NCBI GenBank assembly: GCA_028870115.1
Contig: JAGWQH010000024.1
Span: forward strand, 1-47,501
Reading direction: 5' to 3'
DNA: 47,501 nucleotides
From: Candidatus Methylomirabilota bacterium
GTDB taxonomy: Bacteria; Methylomirabilota; Methylomirabilia; Methylomirabilales; Methylomirabilaceae
Shown: in pieces, positions 15,566 to 23,376 of the stretch
Layout: every line of letters begins with the position of its first letter
Numbering within the stretch: position 1 is the first letter of the stretch
Translations under genes and position numbers: made by a program
The notes under the pieces: model-generated
The model's database searches: none
Seen by the model: the letters and a program-made list of their open reading frames with translations, nothing else
Told to the model about the DNA's origin: nothing

Positions 15566-15775
15566 CGAGCCTCACAACAGAGAGAGAAAAGAAACAAAAA
15601 CCTTGTGTGCCGCATGTGAAGCGGATATAAAGGGCGTGGGTGACCACAGTCCCGTTCACCCACAAGGTGAGGCTCGTGAACGACAAACGGTGTTGCCCTT
15701 CAAGATCGAGGACCGGCGAGACGTTACCCGTCCAATAGGGGGCTCTTTGGGACGGATCCGTGTCTTGCAAGGGCA
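15566..15775 (+). ncRNA. Candidate structured RNA between porin and cytochrome operon
   Basis: Immediately after the porin stop the sequence can form a nested fold. CGAGCCTC (15566-15573) pairs with GAGGCTCG (15669-15676), and ACCTTGTG (15600-15607) pairs with CACAAGGT (15661-15668). An unpaired purine-rich bulge separates their 5' strands. Inside lie CCGC/GCGG (15610-15613/15621-15624) and GGGTGA/TCACCC (15638-15643/15656-15661). A second domain pairs TGCCCTTCAAG (15694-15704) with CTTGcAAGGGCA (15764-15775), enclosing CCGTCC/GGACGG (15728-15733/15750-15755). It matches no riboswitch class I know. It could be a processed 3' leader, terminator or regulatory RNA. Evidence is pairing only. Confidence 0.4.
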
Positions 15776-15793
15776 GAAGGCATCGTGTATAAT
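15765..15793 (+). promoter_or_regulatory. Sigma-70 promoter of the pentahaem/molybdoenzyme operon
   Basis: TTGCAA (15765-15770) and a perfect TATAAT (15788-15793) are 17 bases apart. The predicted start near 15800 gives a leader of about 210 bases before the pentahaem cytochrome gene. The -35 box overlaps the 3' strand of the second predicted RNA helix (15764-15775). Confidence 0.75.
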
Positions 15794-16009
15794 GTGCAAG
15801 ATTGTGAAGAATTTCTCGAACTGAGGGCACGTTCATGGCCGATGCCATGCGCGCGCAGGTTGTGTAGAAAGCTACGATTTGTTGGGGGCTCCGGGGATGA
15901 TAGCGCGCCTCGGAGCCTTCACTGTGATGTGCGTGCCCAGGCGCATCCAAAGACATCTATTCGGAAGGAAAGCGGTTCTCAGCGGTAGGTGACGATACAG
16001 GGAATCTTC

Positions 16010-16516
16010 GTGAAGAATCTTCGGTTGATCTTGGTCACTGGAATCCTCGTCGTTGCGTCTGCTGGCGTCTATGTGCCCGGATCTGGAGCAGTAAGCCAGC
16101 CGATACAATTCAGCCACAAGGCCCACGTCAAAGAGATCAGATGTCTGGCCTGTCATCCCTACTATGAGCAACAAGCGTCCGCCGGGTTGCCGAGACTTGC
16201 AGATTGCCTCGTGTGTCACGTGGGAACGCAATCCAAGAAGCCTGAAGACTTAACGGAAGAGAAGAAGCTCGCCGAGCGCGCCGAGAAAAAAGAGGAAATC
16301 CGTTGGGTCAGGCTCTACCGGCTTCCCGATCATGCGTTCTTCTCTCATAGGCGGCACGTCGTCTTGGGGAAGCTTGAGTGCGAAACATGCCATGGTGACA
16401 TTGCAGCGATGGACGTGCCGCCGGAGAAGCCTGCACAACCGATCAAGATGGGGTGGTGTGTCTCATGCCACCGGATGAAAAATGCCAGCACCGACTGCAA
16501 TGCCTGTCATCACTGA
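16010..16516 (+). CDS. Pentahaem c-type cytochrome (ActA-like/class III)
   Basis: A 168-residue exported protein with five CXXCH sites (CLACH, CLVCH, CETCH, CVSCH, CNACH) and several lone histidines (FSHKAHV, FSHRRHV) suited to bis-histidine ligation. The first hydrophobic stretch (LRLILVTGILVVASAG) is a signal peptide or anchor. GTG at 16010 has AGGGA at a suitable distance; GTG at 15989 is possible. A pentahaem protein ahead of a molybdopterin subunit, ferredoxin and NrfD subunit matches the gene order of alternative complex III (ActA) and related quinone-linked complexes. Confidence 0.85.
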   Translation: MKNLRLILVTGILVVASAGVYVPGSGAVSQPIQFSHKAHVKEIRCLACHPYYEQQASAGLPRLADCLVCHVGTQSKKPEDLTEEKKLAERAEKKEEIRWVRLYRLPDHAFFSHRRHVVLGKLECETCHGDIAAMDVPPEKPAQPIKMGWCVSCHRMKNASTDCNACHH

Positions 16517-16559
16517 GCCCGGAGCGTACGGTCGCTCTGTCGTGTAATGGATAGTTGAA

Positions 16560-18998
16560 ATGGACTTAGATCGTCGGGATTTTCTGAAGGTCTCGACAGC
16601 GGCCTGCGCGGGATTGGGTCTGTCGGGATGCGTGCTCAAGAAGCTGATCGAGAGCGAGGAGGCCGAAGCGCCGTGGCCGCCTGGCCCCGAGAGTTGGGTT
16701 GCTTCCGTCTGCCAGCAGTGCCCTGGGGGTTGCGGTATCCAGGTACGGGTCATCGACGGAACGGCAGTTAAGATCGATGGCCTTCCGTTTCACCCGGTCA
16801 ACCGTGGCCGGCTGTGTGCCGTGGGGCAGGCGGGGTTGCAGGTTTTGTACGATCCCGACCGGATCAAGGGACCGATGAGGCGGATGGGCGGGAGGGGATC
16901 CTCGAACTGGCAGAGCCTAAGCTGGGATGAAGCGATCCGATTGGTGGCCGAAAAACTTGCCGAGATCAGGAGGCGCGACGAATCGCACACCGTGGCGATC
17001 CTGGCCGGCCAACCCCGTGGTCTCATGGACAGGCTCTTGGCCAGGTTCCTGGACGCGTACGGCTCTCCGAACTACATCCGTAATAGCTGTGATGGCACCG
17101 CAAAGGCCGTGCTGCTCACACAAGGAATCGATACCCTGGTTGGCTACGATCTCGAACACTCCAACTTCATCCTGTCCTTCGGGTATAGCCTGGTAGAGGC
17201 GGGCTGGTCGCCCGTTCTGGCCCATCGGATCTATGGGTACCTGAGGCAGGAGCGGCCGGGCGTCAAAGCAAAAATCGTTCAGGTGGAGCCCCGTCTTTCC
17301 ATGACGGGGGCCAGGTCGGATCAGTGGATTCCCATTACGCCTGGCACCGACGGGGCCCTGGCCCTTGGACTTGCGTATGTCATTGTCCGGGAGGGACTCT
17401 ACGATAAACGATTCGTCGAAGAGCAGACATTCGGCTTCGAAGATTGGCAGGACGGCAGCGGGGCTTCTCACCTCGGCTTCAAGTCCCTTCTCCTGAAGGC
17501 GTATCAACTGGAGGAGGTCTCCACAATTACCGGCGTGCCGGTGGAAACCATCATTAGGTTGGCCAAGGAGTTCGCAAGGGAGAAGCCGGCGGTGGCGCTC
17601 GCCGAGCGCGGGGCCAGCATGCACACCAACGGCCTCTACACCAGGATGGCGATCCACTGCCTGAACGCGCTGGTCGGGAGCATTAATGTCCCCGGGGGGG
17701 TGGTGTTGTCGGAGGAGGTTCCCCTCACACCGTGGCCGCCGGTAGAGGGCGACGCGCTCGGCCTGAAGGGACGCCTGATGCCTCGAATCGACCACGCCGG
17801 CACCAGCCGGTTTCCCATCGCCTCTCATGTGTTCTCGCAGGTTCCCCGCAGCATTCTCCGGCAGGACCCCTACCCGATCAATGTCCTCTTCCTCTATTAC
17901 ACCAACCCGATCCACTCCGCGCCTGATGCGATGGGGTTCGCGAAGGCCTTCGAAAAGGTTCCCTTCATCGTGAGCTTCTCTCCATTCATGGATGAGAGCG
18001 CGCAGCAGGCCGATCTGATTCTTCCCGACCACACCTACCTGGAGCGATGGCAGGATGATCCGGTTAACCCGATGATGAAATATCCGGTATTGGGGATCCG
18101 GCGACCGGTTGTGAAGCCGTCGTACGACACCAGGAATACCGGCGACGTGATCATCGGGATCGCAAAGGCCATCGGCGGAAAGGTCGCCGCGGCGTTCGCC
18201 TGGGACGATTTTGAAGGGATCCTGAAGGATGCCGCGAAAGGGATCTTCCATGCTGGCGGCACCCTGTTCACCGCTCCTTTTGAGGAAGCGCAGGTCAAAT
18301 CACTGGAGGAGCGCGGGTGGCGTCCCCCCAGATACAAGTCCTTCGACGAGTTCTGGGACCAGCTCGTCGAACGCGGTGGGTGGTGGGACCCGGCCTATCA
18401 ATTCGTTGGCGGTCGCCGGCTCTTCAAGACCGTCTCCGGCAAGTTCGAGTTTTACTCGCAGCATCTGCGTCGAACCTTGGAGCGCGTGGCGGCCGGGAAA
18501 CCGGTGAGCGAGTTGCTCAGGGAGCTGAAAGTAACCGCGCGGGAGGACCAGGCTTACCTCCCTCATTACGAGCCCGCCCGGTTCATCGGTGAGGCCAAGG
18601 ACTATCCGTTCTATCTCAACACCTTCAAGTCGGCGACCTATGCCGGAAGTCGTGGTGCAAGCCAGCCGCACCTCCAGGAAATATCCCGGCTGCCTATCGG
18701 TCTGCCATGGGATTCGTGGGTCGAGATCAACCCGCAGGCTGCGAAGGGACTCGGGATCGCCGATGGCGACTGGGTCTGGGTGGAGTCGCCGCTGGGTAAG
18801 TTGAAGACTCGAGCCAGACTCTACCCGGGGGCGATGCCCGACGTCGTGAATATGCCGGTGGGCCAGGGGCATAAAGCGTATGGCCGATGGGCGAAAGGGA
18901 GAGGGGAGAACCCCAACCGGATCCTGGGCGAAGAGCGCGACTCCCTGGCCGGATTTACAGCCTGGTACGCGACTCGAGTGAAGCTTTCGAAGGCTTGA
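16560..18998 (+). CDS. Molybdopterin oxidoreductase, Tat-exported catalytic-type subunit (PsrA/PhsA/ActB-like)
   Basis: An 812-residue complex iron-sulphur molybdoenzyme. The N-terminus has the twin-arginine motif RRDFLK and then GLGLSGC, a possible Tat lipobox. A [4Fe-4S] site follows: CQQCPGGCG with a fourth cysteine in GRLC. Molybdopterin-binding stretches are visible (YIRNSCDGTAKAVL, PITPGTDGALALGLAYVI, and the C-terminal WVEINPQAAKGLGIADGDWVWVESPLG domain). SCDG contains a cysteine where PsrA-type enzymes have the metal ligand, but I cannot prove ligation. ActB in alternative complex III has lost the cofactor and is fused to the ferredoxin; here the iron-sulphur cysteines remain and the ferredoxin is separate. 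Substrate unknown. Confidence 0.88.
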   Translation: MDLDRRDFLKVSTAACAGLGLSGCVLKKLIESEEAEAPWPPGPESWVASVCQQCPGGCGIQVRVIDGTAVKIDGLPFHPVNRGRLCAVGQAGLQVLYDPDRIKGPMRRMGGRGSSNWQSLSWDEAIRLVAEKLAEIRRRDESHTVAILAGQPRGLMDRLLARFLDAYGSPNYIRNSCDGTAKAVLLTQGIDTLVGYDLEHSNFILSFGYSLVEAGWSPVLAHRIYGYLRQERPGVKAKIVQVEPRLSMTGARSDQWIPITPGTDGALALGLAYVIVREGLYDKRFVEEQTFGFEDWQDGSGASHLGFKSLLLKAYQLEEVSTITGVPVETIIRLAKEFAREKPAVALAERGASMHTNGLYTRMAIHCLNALVGSINVPGGVVLSEEVPLTPWPPVEGDALGLKGRLMPRIDHAGTSRFPIASHVFSQVPRSILRQDPYPINVLFLYYTNPIHSAPDAMGFAKAFEKVPFIVSFSPFMDESAQQADLILPDHTYLERWQDDPVNPMMKYPVLGIRRPVVKPSYDTRNTGDVIIGIAKAIGGKVAAAFAWDDFEGILKDAAKGIFHAGGTLFTAPFEEAQVKSLEERGWRPPRYKSFDEFWDQLVERGGWWDPAYQFVGGRRLFKTVSGKFEFYSQHLRRTLERVAAGKPVSELLRELKVTAREDQAYLPHYEPARFIGEAKDYPFYLNTFKSATYAGSRGASQPHLQEISRLPIGLPWDSWVEINPQAAKGLGIADGDWVWVESPLGKLKTRARLYPGAMPDVVNMPVGQGHKAYGRWAKGRGENPNRILGEERDSLAGFTAWYATRVKLSKA

Positions 18999-19011
18999 AA
19001 GAGAGGAAGGA

Positions 19012-19713
19012 ATGGCGCGCTGGGGGATGGTGATCGATCTGGATAAATGCGATGGATGCCAGGCCTGCGTCGTCGCCTGCCGGGTGGAGAACAACGTTCC
19101 GGTTGTCGGGCCGGAACAGACAGAGATGGGTCGAGCGATCTCTTGGATCGAGGTTCTCTCTGTGATCGAAGGGGAGTACCCGCACGTGAAGATCCGTTTC
19201 ATTCCTCGGCCCTGCATGCATTGCGATCGACCTCCTTGCACGGCGGTCTGCCCTACAGGGGCCACGTACAAGAACGATGAGGGACTGGTTGCGCAGATCT
19301 ATCCTCGGTGCATCGGCTGCCGCTACTGCACCAATGCCTGCCCGTATACAGTGAAGTTCTTTAACTGGTTTAAACCTGAGTGGCCGCCGCAGGTGCATGG
19401 TTTCAACCCGGACGTCGCCATAAGACCGGTCGGCGTCGTGGAGAAGTGCACGTTCTGCCATCATCGCCTGCAAAAGGCCAAGGAGCAGGCGAAGATCGAA
19501 AAGCGAGAGCTGCGGGAAGAGGATTATGTTCCCGCCTGTGTACAGACCTGTCCGACCAAAGCGATGTATTTCGGCGACCTCGACGATCCCGAAAGTACCG
19601 TCTCTCGCCTGTCCAGGAGCACCAGAGCCTTCCGACTGCTGGAGGAGCTGGGAACCGAGCCGAAGGTGTACTACCTCTCGGAAGGGGAGTGGTATGGGGG
19701 ACATAAGGGATAG
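19012..19713 (+). CDS. Four-cluster ferredoxin electron-transfer subunit (PsrB/DmsB-like)
   Basis: A 233-residue protein with four cysteine groups typical of the CISM electron-transfer subunit: CDGCQACVVAC (residues about 13-23), CMHCDRPPCTAVC, CIGCRYCTNAC and CTFCHHR paired with the later CVQTC. These would hold four [4Fe-4S] clusters relaying electrons between the molybdopterin subunit and the NrfD membrane subunit. There is no signal peptide; it would travel with the Tat-exported partner. It starts 14 bases after that gene and overlaps the next by 20 bases. Confidence 0.92.
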   Translation: MARWGMVIDLDKCDGCQACVVACRVENNVPVVGPEQTEMGRAISWIEVLSVIEGEYPHVKIRFIPRPCMHCDRPPCTAVCPTGATYKNDEGLVAQIYPRCIGCRYCTNACPYTVKFFNWFKPEWPPQVHGFNPDVAIRPVGVVEKCTFCHHRLQKAKEQAKIEKRELREEDYVPACVQTCPTKAMYFGDLDDPESTVSRLSRSTRAFRLLEELGTEPKVYYLSEGEWYGGHKG

Positions 19714-21037
19714 TCACGAGTCCGATCTCGCCCTTTTCCAACCGATCCTGCAGACCGGGCGCTGGTTCACTATTACCGCGGGCGCGCTCGGGGCGGTAGT
19801 TGCCTGGGCGATCTTCGCCTGGCTGTATCAACTCACGCACGGCCTCGGCGTCACCGGTCTGAACCGGCCGATCTACTGGGGTCTCTACATTACGAACTTC
19901 GTCTTCTTCATTGGGATCAGTCACGCCGGGACACTGATCTCCGCCATCCTTCGCCTGTGCCAGGCTGAATGGCGACGCGCGATCACGCGATCGGCCGAAG
20001 TGATCACTGTCCTCGTCCTCTTTTTTGGGGTGGGGAACGTGGTCCTCGATCTCGGGAGGCCTGATCGCGCCCTCTACGTCCTCTGGTACGGCAATCCGCG
20101 GTCCCCTCTGCTCTGGGATGTCACAAGTATCGCCACCTACTTAACCGCCAGCACGATCTATCTCTATCTTCCGCTGATCCCCGATATCGCACTCCTACGG
20201 GATCGCGTCCCGAAATGGCGTGGGCTCTACCGCCTGCTGGCCCTCGGGTGGACGGGGAGCGAGCGGCAGCACCGGCGTCTTGAGACCGCTATCTCGATTA
20301 TGGCGGTCATTGTGATTCCGATTGCGGTATCGGTCCATACGGTCGTGTCCTGGGTTTTCGCCATGACCATCCAACCGATGTGGCATAGCACCATCTTCGG
20401 CCCATACTTCGTCGTCGGAGCGATCTTCTCGGGGATCGCAGCCCTGATCATCGCCATGGCGATCATCAGGCGGGCCTACCATCTCGAGGACTATCTCAAG
20501 CCGGTCCATTTCAATAACCTCGGCCTGCTGCTCCTGGTCATGTCCCTCCTCTGGTTCTACTTCACGTTCGCCGAGCATCTGACCACCTATTACGGCGGCG
20601 AGCCGAGGGAGATGGCGGTCTTTTCTGCCAAGCTGTTCGGGAAGTATGCTCCGTTTTTCTGGGCTATGGTGGTGACGAACTTCGTCGTCCCGCTGGTCAT
20701 CCTCAGCAACAGGAGAACGCGGACGGTTGCCGGAACCGTTGTGGCGTCGGCTTCGGTGACGGTCGGGATGTGGCTGGAGCGCCTTACGATTGTGGTTCCG
20801 TCATTAGCGAACCCTCGGCTGCCTTATGCCAGAGGGCTGTATATGCCGACATGGGTCGAATGGTCGATGATGGCCGGATTTTTTTCGATGTTCATCCTGC
20901 TGTACATGTGCTTCACGAAACTGTTCCCGATCGTTTCCATTTGGGAGATTCGCGAGGGGAGAGAGAAAGGGCTAGCGGAAACGCGCGAAAGAATCGAAAG
21001 CTATCTCCCCCCTGGCGAAGGGGTCAGCAGGGAGTGA
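19694..21037 (+). CDS. NrfD/PsrC/ActC family quinone-interacting membrane subunit
   Basis: A 447-residue protein with about nine or ten membrane spans. Recognisable NrfD features are NRPIYWGLYITNFVFFIGISHAG, the VHTVVSWVFAMTIQPMWHSTIFGPYFV stretch and GMWLERLTIVVPSL near the end. It should exchange electrons with quinone/quinol and dock the ferredoxin subunit. The ATG at 19694 lies within the ferredoxin gene, preceded by AAGGGGAG. The stop overlaps the next start (TGATG). A truncated relative of this family sits at 10367-10858 on the other strand. Confidence 0.9.
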   Translation: MGDIRDSHESDLALFQPILQTGRWFTITAGALGAVVAWAIFAWLYQLTHGLGVTGLNRPIYWGLYITNFVFFIGISHAGTLISAILRLCQAEWRRAITRSAEVITVLVLFFGVGNVVLDLGRPDRALYVLWYGNPRSPLLWDVTSIATYLTASTIYLYLPLIPDIALLRDRVPKWRGLYRLLALGWTGSERQHRRLETAISIMAVIVIPIAVSVHTVVSWVFAMTIQPMWHSTIFGPYFVVGAIFSGIAALIIAMAIIRRAYHLEDYLKPVHFNNLGLLLLVMSLLWFYFTFAEHLTTYYGGEPREMAVFSAKLFGKYAPFFWAMVVTNFVVPLVILSNRRTRTVAGTVVASASVTVGMWLERLTIVVPSLANPRLPYARGLYMPTWVEWSMMAGFFSMFILLYMCFTKLFPIVSIWEIREGREKGLAETRERIESYLPPGEGVSRE

Positions 21038-22278
21038 TGAAGCCGCAATATGGACACTTGGGCCTAAATCGGGTCGCTGTCGTGGTGATCCTATTGTCTT
21101 TTATCCTCATTGGGGAAGCTGCCGGCCGGGTTCCGGTCTCCTCCGGTCTGCCCGAGAACCCGCTGGCGGGGGCGGTCGTCTTCGAGCAGAAGGGGTGCGG
21201 AAGATGCCACGCCATCTGGGGTTCCGGGGGAACCCTTGGTCCGGACTTGGCGACGGTTGATCAGGGTTGGAGCGTCGTGGAGTTCGCGGGGGTCCTGTGG
21301 AACCATTCGCCGAAGATGATGGAAGCGATGAAAGAGATGAAAATCTCCAGGCCGCAGTTAACCCCGGAAGAGATGGAGGCCCTTACCGCCTACCTCTACT
21401 ACCTGAATTTCTTCGACAGGCCAGGGGACGCTTCCAGGGGTGAGAGGCTCATATCGAGCAAGCGGTGCATCGAGTGTCACGCATTAGGCGGCCGGGGAGG
21501 CAAGATCGGACCCGCCCTTGACAAGTACGGCCATTATATGTCGCCAATCTTTCTTGCCACAGCTATGTGGAACCACGGTCCCAAGATAGCGGAAAAGTTG
21601 CGTGAACACCGGATGGCGATGCCTCAACTGTTCGGCTCCGATATCGCTGACCTTCTGGCCTATATCAACAGGGCGGCGAATGGGGAGGCGTGGCGCGCGA
21701 CTTCCATGGTGACGGGAAGCCCGAGGCGCGGGGCGGAGCTTTTTCGTGAGAAGCGATGTGTCGCCTGCCACGCGGTGAGAGGCGAAGGCGATCATGTAGG
21801 ACCCGACCTGGCTCAGAAGCGACTGCCCAAAAAGGCGAGTGCGGTCGCGGCGATTATGTGGAATCATGGGCCGCAGATGTGGGCCAAGATGGCAGAACAT
21901 GACATCCCGATCCCGATCTTCGCAGACAACGAGATGGCCGACATCATCGCGTACCTTTCCTTTCTAGGCTACTCCGATGAGCCGGGCGACCCGACGCGTG
22001 GCCGGAAGGTCCTCCGTCAGAAGGGATGTGTGCGATGCCATTCGATCAGGGGAGAAGGGGGGGGTGAGGGACCGGATCTGGCGAGGTCGAAAGGACTCAA
22101 TTCTTCGATCGGCCTGGTGACGGCGATCTGGAACCATGCTCCCAACATGGAGGCGGAGTTTAAGAAAAGAGGGATCGCATGGCCGGATTTTCGGAGCACC
22201 GAGATGGCTGACCTCGTAGCCTATCTCCAAAGGATGCGTAGTCAGCCTCCGAAAGAGAAACGAGTTGGGGGAGGATAA
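21037..22278 (+). CDS. Four-domain cytochrome c (tandemly repeated class I modules)
   Basis: A 413-residue exported protein made of four successive cytochrome c modules of about 95-100 residues, each with one CXXCH (CGRCH, CIECH, CVACH, CVRCH). Each module carries a matching W-N-H-x-P-x-M/I motif (WNHSPKM, WNHGPKI, WNHGPQM, WNHAPNM), then a helix ending in LxAYLxxL. The repeated methionine/histidine element may supply or flank the distal ligand. An N-terminal hydrophobic helix acts as signal or anchor. The ATG overlaps the NrfD stop, so it belongs to the same complex or accepts its electrons. Confidence 0.88.
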   Translation: MKPQYGHLGLNRVAVVVILLSFILIGEAAGRVPVSSGLPENPLAGAVVFEQKGCGRCHAIWGSGGTLGPDLATVDQGWSVVEFAGVLWNHSPKMMEAMKEMKISRPQLTPEEMEALTAYLYYLNFFDRPGDASRGERLISSKRCIECHALGGRGGKIGPALDKYGHYMSPIFLATAMWNHGPKIAEKLREHRMAMPQLFGSDIADLLAYINRAANGEAWRATSMVTGSPRRGAELFREKRCVACHAVRGEGDHVGPDLAQKRLPKKASAVAAIMWNHGPQMWAKMAEHDIPIPIFADNEMADIIAYLSFLGYSDEPGDPTRGRKVLRQKGCVRCHSIRGEGGGEGPDLARSKGLNSSIGLVTAIWNHAPNMEAEFKKRGIAWPDFRSTEMADLVAYLQRMRSQPPKEKRVGGG

Positions 22279-22356
22279 CGATTCCTAGACAACACAGCGG
22301 GTTAGAAGCGCGTGATCGTGTCGCGAAATAACTCAGGCGAGAATGAGGAGGATCGA

Positions 22357-22716
22357 ATGAGAACATCGGGCAAGGGGACCGTCTTGATCGTGTCTATCAT
22401 GGCGCTGTTGTTGGTTGGAGGCACGACATGGGTCATCCCTGCGTTTGGAGCTGATGTGGCGAAAGGGAAGAAGGTCTATGCGGACAAGTGTGTCGGATGC
22501 CATGGGGAGAAGGGGAAAGGCGACGGCGTTGGCGCAAGGATGTTGTCGAAAAAGCCCATCGACTATACCGATAAGAAGGCGATGTCCAAGTTGACTGATG
22601 AGGACATGAAAAGGACCGTGAAACAGGGGAAGGCCCCGATGCCCGCGTGGGGTACGTTGCTGACAGACCAAGAGATCGACAACGTGGTCGCCTATATCCG
22701 GACGTTCAACAAGTAG
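22357..22716 (+). CDS. Monohaem cytochrome c (class I)
   Basis: A 119-residue periplasmic cytochrome: signal peptide (TVLIVSIMALLLVGGTTWVIPAFGA), haem site CVGCH, and a C-terminal MPAWGTLLTDQEIDNVVAYIRTF segment that supplies the axial methionine (KAPMPAW) and the last helix. GAGGAGG lies just upstream of the ATG at 22357; a longer start at 22312 lacks it. It is a typical mobile carrier linking the membrane complexes to terminal acceptors. Confidence 0.9.
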   Translation: MRTSGKGTVLIVSIMALLLVGGTTWVIPAFGADVAKGKKVYADKCVGCHGEKGKGDGVGARMLSKKPIDYTDKKAMSKLTDEDMKRTVKQGKAPMPAWGTLLTDQEIDNVVAYIRTFNK

Positions 22717-22768
22717 CGTGAAGGTCCGGGATGTCCGCTGGAAGCAGGAGCGTAGTGCTCTAGTCCAT

Positions 22769-22855
22769 ACAGAGAGAGAAAAGAAAAAAATCTTAAAAAG
22801 CTCTGCAGGCGCCTCGCTGATGTGGTAGCATGTTGAAAGCGAAAGCGGCATATAA
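22769..22855 (+). promoter_or_regulatory. Leader motif shared with the 15.58 kb RNA candidate
   Basis: ACAGAGAGAGAAAAGAAA at 22769-22786 is identical to 15577-15594, and GCGGCATATAA (22845-22855) resembles GCGGATATAA (15621-15630). Both copies lie between modules of the cytochrome cluster and are followed by a stable hairpin. This suggests a repeated regulatory or RNA-processing element. The function is unknown. Confidence 0.35.
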
Positions 22856-22892
22856 GCCATCCCGTTGGGGGCCGTCTAACGGGCTGGCTTTT
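22854..22892 (+). terminator. Hairpin before the Rieske gene, possible terminator/attenuator
   Basis: AAGCCAtCCCGTT (22854-22866) pairs with AACGGGcTGGCTT (22878-22890), giving 12 pairs with one mismatch and an 11-base loop, followed by TT. The U-run is short, so termination would be partial; it may separate expression of the upstream six genes from the Rieske/cytochrome b genes. Confidence 0.5.
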
Positions 22893-22915
22893 CATGTTTA
22901 AGACTGAAGGAGGGA

Positions 22916-23371
22916 ATGGTTGTGCAACAGCAGGATGAACAGGTCGATCGCGGGCGACGAGTAGTGAATTGGCTTTTGGGGAGTTCTCTCGCCGTACTCT
23001 TCGTATCTATTTTTTACCCGATCGTCAAATACCTGGTTCCCCCAAAACTTGCCGAGCCAATGACATTCAGCGTGACCCTTCCCTGGAAGCTCGCGGAGCT
23101 GAAGGCGAACTCGGGGCGGATCTTTCGCTTCAGGAGTCTCCCGGGCCTCTTGGTAAAGACATCGGGGGGCGAGTTGCGAGCCTTCTCTGCCGTCTGCACC
23201 CACCTGCAATGCACAGTGCAATACCGAGAAGATCGGCAGGACATCTGGTGCGCTTGTCATAATGGCGTGTACGACCTGAATGGGAAAAACATCAGCGGCC
23301 CGCCGCCGCGGCCCTTGGAGCCCCTGAAGCTGAATGTCAGGGGAGATCAGATTATCGTCATGAAAGGATAA
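22916..23371 (+). CDS. Rieske iron-sulphur protein
   Basis: A 151-residue protein with one N-terminal membrane anchor ([22 protein letters not shown]) and a Rieske domain: CTHLQC (box I) and [12 protein letters not shown] (box II) bind the [2Fe-2S] cluster through two Cys and two His. The proline loop GPPPRPL follows. GAAGGAGGG precedes the ATG. With the cytochrome b gene 5 bases downstream it forms the core of a b6f/bc1-type quinol oxidase. Confidence 0.93.
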   Translation: MVVQQQDEQVDRGRRVVNWLLGSSLAVLFVSIFYPIVKYLVPPKLAEPMTFSVTLPWKLAELKANSGRIFRFRSLPGLLVKTSGGELRAFSAVCTHLQCTVQYREDRQDIWCACHNGVYDLNGKNISGPPPRPLEPLKLNVRGDQIIVMKG

Positions 23372-23376
23372 GTCAG

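Noticed and set aside
15566-15676. Cyclic-di-GMP (GEMM) or cobalamin riboswitch upstream of cytochrome genes
   Set aside because: The conserved GEMM core and the B12 box are not present, and the fold does not match either class.
16917-18251. A 444-codon open frame on the minus strand inside the molybdopterin subunit gene
   Set aside because: It is a shadow of a high-GC coding frame. Its translation is rich in R, G, H and D without a domain, while the + strand frame has clear molybdoenzyme motifs.
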